Shown here piece by piece: positions 18,983 through 29,624 of a stretch of 64,000 nt of DNA; position 1 is the first letter of the stretch, and each line of letters opens with the position of its first letter. Where the stretch lies: NCBI GenBank assembly GCA_014378195.1, contig JACMOC010000061.1, positions 1-64,000 on the forward strand, given 5' to 3'. Source of the stretch: Oligoflexus sp. Its GTDB lineage: Bacteria; Bdellovibrionota_B; Oligoflexia; Oligoflexales; Oligoflexaceae. The position numbers were made by a program, and so were the translations under genes. The notes beneath the pieces were generated by a model that had not been told where the DNA came from, made no database searches, and was given only the letters and a program-made list of their open reading frames with translations.

Positions 18983-20277
18983 AAGTGATGATCCGCTGTT
19001 TGATGTTCGCCGTTCAACTGCTGTGCTTAAGCGGGATTTCAAATCTGGCGTCTGCCGAGGAAACCAATCGCTACAATGCAGCGGCACTGCCGGGCGAGAC
19101 CGATGCAGACGGCATGGATCAGGTTGATTTCTATCTGCATACCGTTGATGTCGGACATATGATCTGGGACAATTTCGGCCACGCTGCGATCCGCGTCGTG
19201 GATCATCGCAATCACTCGGATCTGGTTTATAACTGGGGTCAGTTCGAGTTCTCGAATCCGATCACTTTCGCTGTCGATTTCTATCGAGGCTTTCTTTATT
19301 ACAAACTCGGCGTTTATCCCAACGCCGTAGCCATGCGTATCTATCGGTGGGAAAACCGTTCGGTCTGGGAAGATAAACTCCTCCTTAAACCCCAGGAGAA
19401 AGCCAAACTACTGGCCAAACTTAATTGGAACAACCGCCCCGAAAACCAGTACTATCTCTACCAGTACTTCTTCGACAACTGCTCGACACGGCCGCGCGAT
19501 TATATCGACGAGGCTATCGGCGGCGTGCTCAGGGAGCGTTATTCCAAAGTGTTGAGCTCCAAAACCTTTCGTGACTTTGTTATGGAAGGTTATGCGCCCA
19601 ACCCAGGTATGGATGTCCTTTTGGACTTCGGAATGAACAGCAACATCGATCGGTTCGCAACGCTGTACGAAACCATGTTCCATCCCATCAATGCGCGACA
19701 GGTGCTGCTCGACTACACGCAGGAGGTGAGGCCTCTTCTTTCGGAAGGCCATAAATTGGTTGACGCAGAACGACCGAACTCTTACCCCAAAATGGGTTAT
19801 TCGTTTATCCTACTTTTTGGGGGCGTGCCCCTCATTCCTTTTGGATTTTGGCTTTTCTTTCAGCAGAAAAAGGCCGTTCCATCGAAGGCGCTTTATCGCC
19901 TTTTCGGCGCCTTTTCATCCGTATGGCTTGGATTAGGCGGTTTTTTTGGGTTTCTCATGGCGCTGAGCTGGGGCTTCTCCGGGCATCTTGATCTCCATCA
20001 TAACGCAAATATGCTTTTGTTCTGGCCGATTGATGGATTTGCCTTTGCCATAGCATTCGGAATCTTTCTAAAAGGCCAGCCTTTGGTTCTTAAGCCCGGC
20101 TTCTGGACGTTCGCGCGTGCCTATTTTCTTCTGCACATTGTCGTCAGTATACTCCTGCCGTGTCTCCGTATGGTCGGTGTGATAGCGCAGAATGTGGACA
20201 GTGTGTCGGTGTTCCTCTTGCCGCCTTACGTGGTGATACTCTTTTTATTGTTCCGGGTTGGTTTCCGTAAAAGCTAA
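18979..20277 (+). CDS. DUF4105-type membrane protein
   Basis: GHMIWDNFGHAAIRV...YNWGQFEFSNP...YFFDNCSTRPRDYIDEAI plus C-terminal TM helices. Confidence 0.78.
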   Translation: MKVMIRCLMFAVQLLCLSGISNLASAEETNRYNAAALPGETDADGMDQVDFYLHTVDVGHMIWDNFGHAAIRVVDHRNHSDLVYNWGQFEFSNPITFAVDFYRGFLYYKLGVYPNAVAMRIYRWENRSVWEDKLLLKPQEKAKLLAKLNWNNRPENQYYLYQYFFDNCSTRPRDYIDEAIGGVLRERYSKVLSSKTFRDFVMEGYAPNPGMDVLLDFGMNSNIDRFATLYETMFHPINARQVLLDYTQEVRPLLSEGHKLVDAERPNSYPKMGYSFILLFGGVPLIPFGFWLFFQQKKAVPSKALYRLFGAFSSVWLGLGGFFGFLMALSWGFSGHLDLHHNANMLLFWPIDGFAFAIAFGIFLKGQPLVLKPGFWTFARAYFLLHIVVSILLPCLRMVGVIAQNVDSVSVFLLPPYVVILFLLFRVGFRKS

Positions 20278-20282
20278 ACGAG

Positions 20283-20963
20283 GTGCCCATGGCTATCGTC
20301 GATCCGGCCGCAGACTATATTGCGAGTCAAAAAGAGACCTTAACAGACTTTATTTTCCGCATGACGGGTGATCGAAGTCGCGCCGGTATTACGGCGTCTG
20401 AAGTCAGCGAGTCCGTTCATAGAGAACTTTTGTCGAGCTGGACGCTGCAGGACATTCGCGTTGAGCTTTTTGCGTATGCCTTTGAAGTGAATGCGGACGC
20501 CTTTCGAGGGATCGAAAAGTCTTTTTTAGAAGGGTATTATCGCAACAATTTGAAAGACGCGACGAGCATTGGTGCGTTCTATCCACTCGAGATTTTTCTA
20601 CTGGAACAGGTGGGGATCGAGCGAAGTCTCACCATTTTACTCATGGAACGATTTCATTTCACGCCCGAAGAAAGCGCACGCATACTCGACAAAAACCTCG
20701 AGAATGTCGAAGACGATAGGAAGGCGTTTCGAGACCTTGTGAAAAAACACCCTAAAATCAAGGTCGATCTGTTTTCCGCGCTGCCTCATTACAATTTCCT
20801 GGTTGAACATGAGCCCCATCAAACGGCGCTGAGTCACATACTGGTCAGTATGAAAACTAAACGTTTCTCCTGGGGGACTCGAGTCTTCTTGACGCTTATT
20901 ATTCTTGGGCTGGTCATCGGTTGGGTGGCTTATCTTTTGAGCGAATCGAGCTCGACACCGTGA
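20283..20963 (+). CDS. Hypothetical protein with C-terminal TM helix
   Basis: 226 aa ORF directly after the DUF4105 gene; tail FLTLIILGLVIGWVAYLL. Confidence 0.65.
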   Translation: MPMAIVDPAADYIASQKETLTDFIFRMTGDRSRAGITASEVSESVHRELLSSWTLQDIRVELFAYAFEVNADAFRGIEKSFLEGYYRNNLKDATSIGAFYPLEIFLLEQVGIERSLTILLMERFHFTPEESARILDKNLENVEDDRKAFRDLVKKHPKIKVDLFSALPHYNFLVEHEPHQTALSHILVSMKTKRFSWGTRVFLTLIILGLVIGWVAYLLSESSSTP

Positions 20964-21140
20964 ATTCATGAATTTTGTTTTTTATGTCTATTTATTAGTT
21001 TAATTCATTGTTTTTCTTGAAATAAATAATGACTGTATTATGAACGCGACACCTGCGTCGCAACATCACTGACGACCGCCTTCACCCGGAATGCTACTGT
21101 CTCTCTCGTCAGGCCTCGCCTTTTTTCAGCAGGATATTTC

Positions 21141-23423
21141 ATGAAACTGACTTTCGTACTCATACTGTCCCTTGTCGCTAGCACCCTGGGTTTCAGCCAG
21201 GCCCCAAAGTCCGCAGAGGGTCCGCGTCAGAAAGCGAGCGCCTCGGTGCTCGGGCTTTCCAGTTATGATTATGAGTTTGGACGGCCGCTGCGGCCTGACG
21301 AACACAATTACCTTTGGTATCGGACCACACACGCAAAAGAAGCCGCTGAGATGGGCCTTGATCCCAAAGCTGTTGCCGACGGAATGGATACCTGGCACTG
21401 GTGGGTCGGTGTGGACAACCCAGGCTTCTGGCGTGACCTCGCCAATCTCACAGGCGGCAAACACAACTTCACCAACTTAAAACTCGACCTCCTACGCGTG
21501 ATTCTGACTGTGCCACGGGCCGAGCGTTTTAAAGCCTTAGGGCTCATCAATGACCCCGATGCGGTCGCCGCCACCAAGCCTGACCAGTTCGGGTTGATGA
21601 TAGATAGAATGAAGGACGGCACACTCACGTGGGATCCCGAGGTATTCGGTTATTCATCGGGAATCATCGGTCTGCAGATCTTCAAAAACGAAAAATACAA
21701 TCCAAAACTCTGGTCCCTCCAAAAGTATCTCGACGAGCCAAAATCAGTTGAACCTCCTTATAAAATCGGGATGTCGTGCGCTTTTTGCCACATTGGATTC
21801 AACCCGCTTAATCCTCCCGCAGACCCTGCAGAGCCTACATGGGAAAACCTCACGTCCGCGATCGGCAATCAATATCTTCGCGAAGGCAAAGTCTTCGGCC
21901 AGCATCTTCCGCAGTCGTCCATAATTTATCATTACATCAACACACAAGAACCGGGGACAAGCGAAACCTCGCGTTTCCCTACAGACTCAATCAACAATCC
22001 GACTGTTATCAATTCGATTTACCGGCTTAAAGACCGTCTGACCCTGGCGAAAGAAGAACGCATCACTCCAGCCCAAAAAACAATGATCGAGTCGATGTAC
22101 AAAAATGCAGGCGTCCCACTGAATAGCCCGATTGGAGCACTTGGAGGAACGGATACCGAACCAACTCTAAAGGTCCCTCATATCCTCACGGATGGCTCCG
22201 ATTCGCTCGGCGTGTTGGTCGCGTCGGTCCGTGTCTATGTGAACGAAGGCATGATGTACAAAGACTGGTATAGTGCGTGGCCGGTGAACCCATTCAATAT
22301 CAAAGACAGTTTCAAACGAGGCTTTACGCCTGGCGAGTTTGATATCATTGGCAAGGAACGCAAAGATCCGAACAGTCCGTGGATGCAAACAGAACGCCGC
22401 ATGCCGAATATGGCAACCTTTCTTGAGTCTTACGATTCTTTTCCTTTGGCGCACTCAGCGAGTGGCAAAAAGTTTCTGACAAACGACAAAGACATCCTCA
22501 CAAAAGGGAAAATAGTTTTTGCCGATAACTGCGCCCGTTGCCACAGCGGCAAGGTGCCCGAGAATTTGCCTAAGGATCCGGAAGGCCAAAAACAAGCGTG
22601 GCGGGCCCTTGTTCAAAAAGATGATTTTCTGAAAAACAATTATCTTTCCGATGACCAGCGGCACTCTGTCTTGGAAATTGGGACAAATGCTCAACGGGCT
22701 GAAGGCACAAACGCTCACGGTGGATCCACCTGGGGCCAGATGTCGAGTCAGACCTATAAAGACCTCCGTGCTGTAAAGATGGATCTCGTGGATTTCGATG
22801 CTCAAGGCAAAGCTATCCCGCTCTACAATCCATTGACGGGCAAGCATGACATCAAATGGTCGGGACCCACGGGATACTATCGCACGCCGACTCTCGTCAG
22901 CATTTGGGCGACGGCTCCTTTTTTACATAATAATGCACTTGGCTCCTACAAGGCTGACCCTTCGATCGAAGCCCGTATCGAGTCCTATAATGATGCCATG
23001 ACGAAAATGTTATGGCCGGAGAAACGGTTGGGTGTGAAATCCATCAAAGTCACCAGCGAGGACACTTCGCTTCCGGATATTTTTCCTGGACTTCATAACG
23101 AGTTGAAGTCGCTTGACGGCCTTAAGCTCAAACTCCTTGAATTGCCGAAAGGCACACCTGTGAACCTCGCGATGAGTCTCAACCCCAAGTATGCTCCCGA
23201 GCTTGTCGAAGCCTACATCAGCGGCGTCTTAAACGGAAAACCACGGACGGAGTTTAAGAATTGGATCAATCGCAGGCGGGATGCAGGTATCAAAGCGATG
23301 GTCGCTAAAATGCTGGAACTCAATTCCTGTCCGGATTTCATCGAGGATCGTGGCCATACCTATGGCGCGCAACTGAGTGATGATGAGAAAAAAGCATTGA
23401 TGGAATACGTAAAATATTTCTAA
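21141..23423 (+). CDS. Secreted diheme cytochrome c, possibly RoxA/RoxB-like
   Basis: Signal peptide; two CxxCH motifs (CAFCH, CARCH); NPPADPAEPTWENLTSAIGNQYL and YYRTPTLVSIWATAPFLHNNALG. Confidence 0.78.
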   Translation: MKLTFVLILSLVASTLGFSQAPKSAEGPRQKASASVLGLSSYDYEFGRPLRPDEHNYLWYRTTHAKEAAEMGLDPKAVADGMDTWHWWVGVDNPGFWRDLANLTGGKHNFTNLKLDLLRVILTVPRAERFKALGLINDPDAVAATKPDQFGLMIDRMKDGTLTWDPEVFGYSSGIIGLQIFKNEKYNPKLWSLQKYLDEPKSVEPPYKIGMSCAFCHIGFNPLNPPADPAEPTWENLTSAIGNQYLREGKVFGQHLPQSSIIYHYINTQEPGTSETSRFPTDSINNPTVINSIYRLKDRLTLAKEERITPAQKTMIESMYKNAGVPLNSPIGALGGTDTEPTLKVPHILTDGSDSLGVLVASVRVYVNEGMMYKDWYSAWPVNPFNIKDSFKRGFTPGEFDIIGKERKDPNSPWMQTERRMPNMATFLESYDSFPLAHSASGKKFLTNDKDILTKGKIVFADNCARCHSGKVPENLPKDPEGQKQAWRALVQKDDFLKNNYLSDDQRHSVLEIGTNAQRAEGTNAHGGSTWGQMSSQTYKDLRAVKMDLVDFDAQGKAIPLYNPLTGKHDIKWSGPTGYYRTPTLVSIWATAPFLHNNALGSYKADPSIEARIESYNDAMTKMLWPEKRLGVKSIKVTSEDTSLPDIFPGLHNELKSLDGLKLKLLELPKGTPVNLAMSLNPKYAPELVEAYISGVLNGKPRTEFKNWINRRRDAGIKAMVAKMLELNSCPDFIEDRGHTYGAQLSDDEKKALMEYVKYF

Positions 23424-23427
23424 GAGG

Positions 23428-23781
23428 TTGGCCTTGTCGAAGTTGAAACATATAGCTTTGTCTTTCAGTTTGATGACAAGCGCTGGTCTCATGGCCGCGC
23501 CTGTTCCCAACGCACCTGTACGGATTGAAATGAAAAGCATCAGTTTTGGACCCAAGGCTATCGACATAGTCGAGGGTCAGTCAATTCAATGGGAAAACAC
23601 GTCCCTCACTGACCACTCGGCTACGAGTGACGATGAGGGGAATACTTTCGATACGGGGATGATAGATCCGAAAAGAGCGTCAAAACCAGTCGAGTTCGCT
23701 AAGGCAGGCGTTTATCATTATCACTGCATGATGCATGGCCGGACTATGAGCGGATTGATCAACGTCAAACCCAAGTCATAG
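23428..23781 (+). CDS. Exported cupredoxin
   Basis: TTG start, signal peptide, IQWENTSLTDHSA and YHYHCMMHGRTMSGLINV (type-1 Cu ligand region). Confidence 0.85.
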   Translation: MALSKLKHIALSFSLMTSAGLMAAPVPNAPVRIEMKSISFGPKAIDIVEGQSIQWENTSLTDHSATSDDEGNTFDTGMIDPKRASKPVEFAKAGVYHYHCMMHGRTMSGLINVKPKS

Positions 23782-24774
23782 GTCTTTGATGGAAATGCCT
23801 TCCACCTTGAGGCCTTGAGTCGTCAGATATTCGTTGTTATAAAGTTTCGAAGCGGACCTTTCCCCAAGATCGCAGGCGATGGTGACTATTCGTTTCCCTC
23901 GTCCGAGCGATCGGGCCATCCGATAAGCCGCCGCTACATTGAGTGCGCTGCTGCTGCCAAGCAATAAACCATCATGATCCCTGACATGCTGGGCGATCGT
24001 AACAAGTTCCTGATCGGGGATCTGGTACGCATCGTCGAGCTCGGCTTCCTTGAAGTTGGCGACGAGCCGCATGATCCCAATACCTTCGGTAATAGAGGAG
24101 CCCTTAGAGGCGAACGTGCCTGTTTTGACGAAGGAATAAAGTCCTGATCCGTTCGGATCGACAAGCGCTGTTTTGATGAGCTTGTTTTGCTCCTTTAGAA
24201 AACGCGAAACTCCGGCTAGGGTTCCGCCTGTCCCGGCCGATGTTACAAAAGCATCAATGCGTCCCTCGGTTTGCTCCCAGATCTCAGGTCCCGTTTCCGT
24301 GTAATGAGCCTTGAAGTTTGAGAGGTTTTCAAACTGATTTGCCCACCAGAAATCCTTGGGATTTTCTTCCGCAATGCGGCGGGCCGTGTGATAAAAATGA
24401 TTCGGGTTGGCAAAGGGAACAGCGTCCACCATGACCAGCTCAGCTCCGTAGAGCGAAACCATTTTGACCTTCTCTATCGTCTGGCCCTTGGGCATGACCA
24501 CCGTTGCCTTCAGCCCCTTGACCTTAGAAACGAGGGCGATGCCAATGCCCGTATTGCCGGCCGTGCCTTCGATCACAGTCATACCAGGCTTTAAATCGCC
24601 GCGAACCAGCGCATCCTCAATCATGAACTTCGCCGCGCGATCTTTTACGGATCCCCCAGGATTCATAAATTCGCATTTGACGAAAATATCCGAGCCAGTG
24701 AGGCGACTGAGACTTTCGATACGGAGGAGGGGAGTCCTGCCGACGAGTTCGAGTTGATTGAATGCGCTTTTCAT
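23776..24774 (-). CDS. cysK: Cysteine synthase-family PLP enzyme
   Basis: VGRTPLLRI, NPGGSVKDRAA, EGTAGNTGIGIA, SAGTGGTLAG. Confidence 0.85.
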   Translation of the reverse strand: MKSAFNQLELVGRTPLLRIESLSRLTGSDIFVKCEFMNPGGSVKDRAAKFMIEDALVRGDLKPGMTVIEGTAGNTGIGIALVSKVKGLKATVVMPKGQTIEKVKMVSLYGAELVMVDAVPFANPNHFYHTARRIAEENPKDFWWANQFENLSNFKAHYTETGPEIWEQTEGRIDAFVTSAGTGGTLAGVSRFLKEQNKLIKTALVDPNGSGLYSFVKTGTFASKGSSITEGIGIMRLVANFKEAELDDAYQIPDQELVTIAQHVRDHDGLLLGSSSALNVAAAYRMARSLGRGKRIVTIACDLGERSASKLYNNEYLTTQGLKVEGISIKDL

Positions 24775-25637
24775 TAGTTTTTGCCTTCGGAGAATTGAAA
24801 TTCCTGAAGGTTAAACACCTTGTTTTTAACTTCGCCCACGAGGACGATATTCGCTTCTTTTTTCTTCGAAAAGTCGGCTTTGTAGAAAATCTGGACCATA
24901 CTTCCGCGCGAACGGGCGGCAACTTTGGTAAGGGTCTGGAATGTACCGTAAGACTGCACTTCAGAGACTTTTTTCAGGAGCTTCGTGGCGAGATCCTGCG
25001 TCAGAGCCTTGATGTCGTCTTCGCTGAGCTCTTTGCTTTTTTTCACTTCTACCGGTTTGTACCAGTCGCCATGAATATCGATGCCGAGGATTTTGACGTC
25101 GGTTTCTGGCTTGGTGCCGGTAGTTTTGACGTTTGAAATAGCGACCGCTACGTCAACGCCTTTGGTGATTTCACCGAATATCGTGTGTTTGCCGTCGAGG
25201 TGAGGCGTCGGGGCTACTGTAATGAAAAACTGGCTGCCGTTGGTATTCGGACCTGAGTTGGCCATGGAAACCGTTCCGGCCTTGTCATGTTTCAAAGCGG
25301 GATTAAATTCGTCCGGGAAAGAGTAACCAGGACCACCATTACCTGTACCCTGAGGATCGCCGGTTTGCACCATAAACCCAGGCACTACGCGATGGAACAA
25401 AAGGCCGTCGTAGAATTTGCTTTTTGCGAGAGTCACGAAATTGGCAACCGTTTGAGGAGCCTTATCGGGAAATAAACGCATTTCCATCGTGCCCATAGAC
25501 GTACGAAGCGTCGCGGTCAGTTCTTGAGTCTGGGCTGCAGGGGCTGCCGCAGCCGCGGGTGCTAGCGCTTTGTCTTCGGCAAAAGCCGTCTTAAAACAGA
25601 ACAAGGGCAAAAAGAAAACGATTAAAAAGCGGCGCAT
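24774..25637 (-). CDS. Cyclophilin-type peptidyl-prolyl isomerase, exported
   Basis: FHRVVPGFMVQTGDPQGTGNGGPGYSFPDE; signal peptide from MRRFLIVFFLPLF. Confidence 0.92.
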   Translation of the reverse strand: MRRFLIVFFLPLFCFKTAFAEDKALAPAAAAAPAAQTQELTATLRTSMGTMEMRLFPDKAPQTVANFVTLAKSKFYDGLLFHRVVPGFMVQTGDPQGTGNGGPGYSFPDEFNPALKHDKAGTVSMANSGPNTNGSQFFITVAPTPHLDGKHTIFGEITKGVDVAVAISNVKTTGTKPETDVKILGIDIHGDWYKPVEVKKSKELSEDDIKALTQDLATKLLKKVSEVQSYGTFQTLTKVAARSRGSMVQIFYKADFSKKKEANIVLVGEVKNKVFNLQEFQFSEGKN

Positions 25638-25960
25638 AAAATTCCTTTCGCAGAATAAACTGCCGCCAGTATACCATTCCCATGGCTGAATCAAAGTCCG
25701 AAGAAGGCGGGTCTTTTTGACTGATTTTAAATGAAATCAGAAAAAACAAATTGCTGCGAAAAAAGCTGTGCGAAATGTTTGCGGGACAAGGGGGCGAGCC
25801 TCGATACTTTCGGTCCGGTCCTCAGTAAAATTCCGAGTGAAGTCGATCACCTGCATGACCTGTACCCGACGTAAGATTTGCCTGTGTTTGAAGCCTTACG
25901 AATGAGAGCAGCCTGACCGAAAAAGAGTTATGGCCCTAGTTTGGTGCCCGGGAGTGCCAC

Positions 25961-26821
25961 ATGCGTAATGTCCTGCTACTTTTGTTTCTAAGCTTGAGTG
26001 CCGCTCCTGCGTGGTCACAGACGAGACGCATAGTTACCTACATCGACGATGTTCAAGAAGAACGCAAAACAACGCGATGGACTTTGACTGAATGGCTTCG
26101 CATCAAAGAACGCATGAAAATGATGGATGTCTGGCTCGCGATGTTTTCAAAGCCGCAAGAAAAATTCGCCCCAGAACTCAGCTTTTCCTATGCGAAAAGC
26201 GTAGGGACCAATTCCTATGAACTCGGGACGCTGGCAGGATTTGAGACGGATAAAAAACGCACGATGGCGCCGGACCATGCGGAGGACGGACGTCTTCAGT
26301 TTTGGTTTACCAACCTTGTCTCAGGCACAACGGGACTGCGGACCCTTGCTATCGATCTAGGGATTGAAGGCCGTATTCATAATCGTTTCGTCGAGGGTCT
26401 TCCTCTCGTAAGCGATCCAGCAGCGGCAGCTTATAAAGTCGGCTCGGAAAAGGTTCAGCAGGGTGGCTTGAACTTACGCTTATTTGGTGCCAACACCCAG
26501 GACTCGTCGCTCGTCGTGAAATTTGGGAAATACGACCACGACACGGGTTTTGTGATGAATGCAAGACAGAGTGGTCAGTATTTCGGTGGTGAAATGAGCC
26601 TTTACTTTTTGAGCATCCTAGGGGCTGAAGCGAACTACTACCAATATATGGATGGTAAGGTGCGCGCGGGCGATAGCGTCGATTATCTGGGCTTTCTTGA
26701 GATATATAACATACGCGTCGGCTATGGGGAGTCTCTTCAGAACTGGCAATGGAAGGATTCGGTCAATCTCTACAAGACGCATGAGAACGATCGCTTTCTG
26801 ATGCTGAGACTTTACTTCTAA
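25961..26821 (+). CDS. Hypothetical exported, probable outer-membrane protein
   Basis: Signal peptide MRNVLLLLFLSLSAAPAWS; alternating beta-like segments; C-terminal Phe. Confidence 0.6.
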   Translation: MRNVLLLLFLSLSAAPAWSQTRRIVTYIDDVQEERKTTRWTLTEWLRIKERMKMMDVWLAMFSKPQEKFAPELSFSYAKSVGTNSYELGTLAGFETDKKRTMAPDHAEDGRLQFWFTNLVSGTTGLRTLAIDLGIEGRIHNRFVEGLPLVSDPAAAAYKVGSEKVQQGGLNLRLFGANTQDSSLVVKFGKYDHDTGFVMNARQSGQYFGGEMSLYFLSILGAEANYYQYMDGKVRAGDSVDYLGFLEIYNIRVGYGESLQNWQWKDSVNLYKTHENDRFLMLRLYF

Positions 26822-26891
26822 AAATCGCCTTTGACCTCGGTCATTAAACGGGCTAGTTTTAAACCAAACGCTTACCAGAGAGGTAGCCGCT

Positions 26892-27473
26892 ATGGTTCAG
26901 CTAAGCATTCCGTCCCTGCTGGTCGCTCTACCTAGTATGACTGATCCTCATTTTTCCCGATCGGTTATTTTACTCGTCCATCACGCGCGGGACGGCGCAG
27001 CGGGCTATGTTATCAATAGGCCGCTGCCGTCATCGCTCCGGGATTCGTCATTTCAGAACCGTTACCAGATTCCCACGCACATTCCCGTCTGGATGGGAGG
27101 CCCTCTTTCTACCAACAATGGTGTTGTCCTTCACAACGAAGGCCGTGATGTGAGCGCGACCTACTCATTTGGGTCCGTTCGGATCAGCGTCTCGGAGGAG
27201 GCCATTGATGGTCTCATCGATTCCGCTGAAGCCGGAGTACAGTCGGAACATATTCGTCGAGGTCATCAGCCCTACCGCTTTATCCTGGGCCAGGCGTCGT
27301 GGGCCTCCAAACAGCTCGAAGCGGAGCTGAAGGCCGGGATGTGGATACAGAAGCCTATGGACGAAAAACTGGTCTTTGCAACCCCTTGGCAAGAGATCTG
27401 GCCTGAGGCTTTTGCCGATTTGGGCATTCATCCGCTTGACATCAAACCCAGCGTGCAAAGTTATCTCAACTGA
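26892..27473 (+). CDS. algH: YqgE/AlgH (UPF0301) family protein
   Basis: LLVALPSMTDPHFSRSVILLVHH...GAAGYVINRP...GGPL. Confidence 0.9.
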   Translation: MVQLSIPSLLVALPSMTDPHFSRSVILLVHHARDGAAGYVINRPLPSSLRDSSFQNRYQIPTHIPVWMGGPLSTNNGVVLHNEGRDVSATYSFGSVRISVSEEAIDGLIDSAEAGVQSEHIRRGHQPYRFILGQASWASKQLEAELKAGMWIQKPMDEKLVFATPWQEIWPEAFADLGIHPLDIKPSVQSYLN

Positions 27474-27571
27474 TTGACGCGGCACTCGTCTAGAGAATCG
27501 ACTTAAACTTGTTCCGATCCGAGTTTTCTTTGTGATATGACTGACTTCTCTAGACGACAGTCAAAAAAGGC

Positions 27572-29017
27572 TTGTCGAGAGCGAAAGAAAGCATATCAAT
27601 GGACGTGGGCGGCGTTGATGAACTTCGTGGCCCGGCGGTAAGCAAAGCAATACGAGGACTTATGAGAATTACGAACCCTCATCTCAAACCCGGTCAAAAG
27701 CAAGTCATCATCGTAGGAGGCGGATTCGGTGGCGTTCACGCTGCGAAAGAACTCGCCAATCGTGATGACCTCCAGGTAGTCCTCATCGATCAGCGCAATT
27801 ATCACCTCTTTCAGCCTCTGCTTTATCAGGTTGCCTCGGCTGCGCTCAACCCGTCGGACATCGCGGTGCCAATCCGCGGCATTTTCACGAAATTTCAGAA
27901 CATTAGTGTCCACCTCGGTCGCGTCGAGAAAGTAAATCTCAAAGAACGCACAATTACGGGCGGATCGGGTGAACAACTCTCCTACGATTACCTCATCTTG
28001 GCCTGCGGTGTGCGGCATAGCTATTTCGGTAAACCTGCTTGGGAAAACTTTGCTCCGGGACTTAAAACACTGGAACAAGCAACGGAAATTCGCCGCCGCA
28101 TCCTCTCTGCATTTGAACTTGCGGAAAACGAACCCGATCCTGCGAAACAAAAAGCCCTTCTGACGTTTGTGATCGTGGGCGCGGGACCGACGGGTGTCGA
28201 ACTCGCGGGCGCGATTGCTGAAATTGCGACTAAGGTTCTCGTCGATGATTTCCGCAATATCAAGCCCGAAACTGCAACCGTCCTCCTGCTTGAGATGGGA
28301 CCCAGGGCACTGACTATGTTTGCCGAAGACTTATCCAGACAGGCAGCGAAAGACCTCAAGGATCTAGGTGTCGAGCTACGTACCGGCGTGAAGGTTGATA
28401 GCATCGACGAAAAAGGGGTGGTATGTGGCGATACCCGAATCGAGTCACCTAACGTGTTCTGGGCTGCTGGGGTGGAAGCGGACGAAATCAGCAAAAGCCT
28501 TGGAGTGGAACTCGATCGCGCCGGCCGCATCGTTATTGGTCCCGATCTCTCGATTCCGGGGCATCCTGAAGTGTTTGTGTCCGGTGACCTAGCCCACCTT
28601 GAAATAGACGGTAAAGTGATGCCCGGCCTTGCCCAGTTTGCAATTCAGACGGGCAAATTTGCGGCCAAAAATATCAAATTCAGCATGAAAAGCCAGCCCC
28701 GCAAAACGTTCAAGTATAACGATAAAGGTCAGATGGCGACGATTGGGAAACGAAAAGCCGTCCTGCAGACCAAGTCGATTAAAATGCACGGATACTTCGC
28801 CTGGCTTGCATGGCTTTTGGTGCATCTTCTCTCGCTTGTCGGCTTCCGCAATAAAATGACTGTCCTTACCGAATGGTTCTGGAGCTATGTCTTTTCAAAA
28901 CGAGGCGCCCGTCTTATCACACAAAAAGAATGGCGCTTTGGCAAAGATTTGGGGCCTACACCGACTCCTCTTGCGGCACCGGCTCCCCTCAGTGTTCAAC
29001 CAGCAGCAAAAGCTTGA
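27572..29017 (+). CDS. ndh: Type II NADH dehydrogenase
   Basis: VIIVGGGFGGVHAAKEL, RNYHLFQPLLYQVASAALNPSDIA, VIVGAGPTGVELAGAIAE. Confidence 0.9.
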   Translation: MSRAKESISMDVGGVDELRGPAVSKAIRGLMRITNPHLKPGQKQVIIVGGGFGGVHAAKELANRDDLQVVLIDQRNYHLFQPLLYQVASAALNPSDIAVPIRGIFTKFQNISVHLGRVEKVNLKERTITGGSGEQLSYDYLILACGVRHSYFGKPAWENFAPGLKTLEQATEIRRRILSAFELAENEPDPAKQKALLTFVIVGAGPTGVELAGAIAEIATKVLVDDFRNIKPETATVLLLEMGPRALTMFAEDLSRQAAKDLKDLGVELRTGVKVDSIDEKGVVCGDTRIESPNVFWAAGVEADEISKSLGVELDRAGRIVIGPDLSIPGHPEVFVSGDLAHLEIDGKVMPGLAQFAIQTGKFAAKNIKFSMKSQPRKTFKYNDKGQMATIGKRKAVLQTKSIKMHGYFAWLAWLLVHLLSLVGFRNKMTVLTEWFWSYVFSKRGARLITQKEWRFGKDLGPTPTPLAAPAPLSVQPAAKA

Positions 29018-29069
29018 TTTTCAGCGTTCCCTTGGCTTCCCGGATTCCGGGGAGCCTTTTTTACGAGCT

Positions 29070-29531
29070 CTAAATGAGTGAAATAAGCCATTGAATCAAG
29101 GCAATAGTAGCGTAAACTGTGGCGCCTAAAATAGCGATCAATACGACCATCGCACCCATAATAAACCAACGATCGGCAGACTTGGCCTGAGGGTTCGCAA
29201 GGTTTTTCTCGAGGAGTATGCGGTTTTTCTCGTTGGATTTCCAAACCGCATCAAAGAGGTCGCCAGCTACCGGCACAATGCCAATGACCGAATCCACAAG
29301 GATGTTGAAAATCATTCGAACCAATGTCCAACGTGAGATATTCATCTTCATGGCTGCAAATACAATGTAGGTCGAGATGAGGCTTGTGAAAGCATCCCCT
29401 ATGCCGGGTATGAGCCCTATAATGGGATCAAGGCCGATGCGGAATCGGGTGCCGGGTATGAGGAAAGCGTCGTCGAGGAGGTAGCTCAGACGGCGAATGA
29501 AAGCAAGTTGGCGGTTATCAGATGAGTTCAT
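29070..29531 (-). CDS. DUF4112-type small membrane protein
   Basis: LDDAFLIPGTRFRIGLDPIIGLIPGIGDAFTS...IGIVPVAGDLFDAVWKSNEKN. Confidence 0.85.
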   Translation of the reverse strand: MNSSDNRQLAFIRRLSYLLDDAFLIPGTRFRIGLDPIIGLIPGIGDAFTSLISTYIVFAAMKMNISRWTLVRMIFNILVDSVIGIVPVAGDLFDAVWKSNEKNRILLEKNLANPQAKSADRWFIMGAMVVLIAILGATVYATIALIQWLISLI

Positions 29532-29624
29532 AATGATCCCAGGCTATTTTCCCGTACGAGAGTGCGCAAGGCCTATGATAACTTTGAATCGATTCTCCTT
29601 TCATCACATTCTTAGGGAAAAGCC

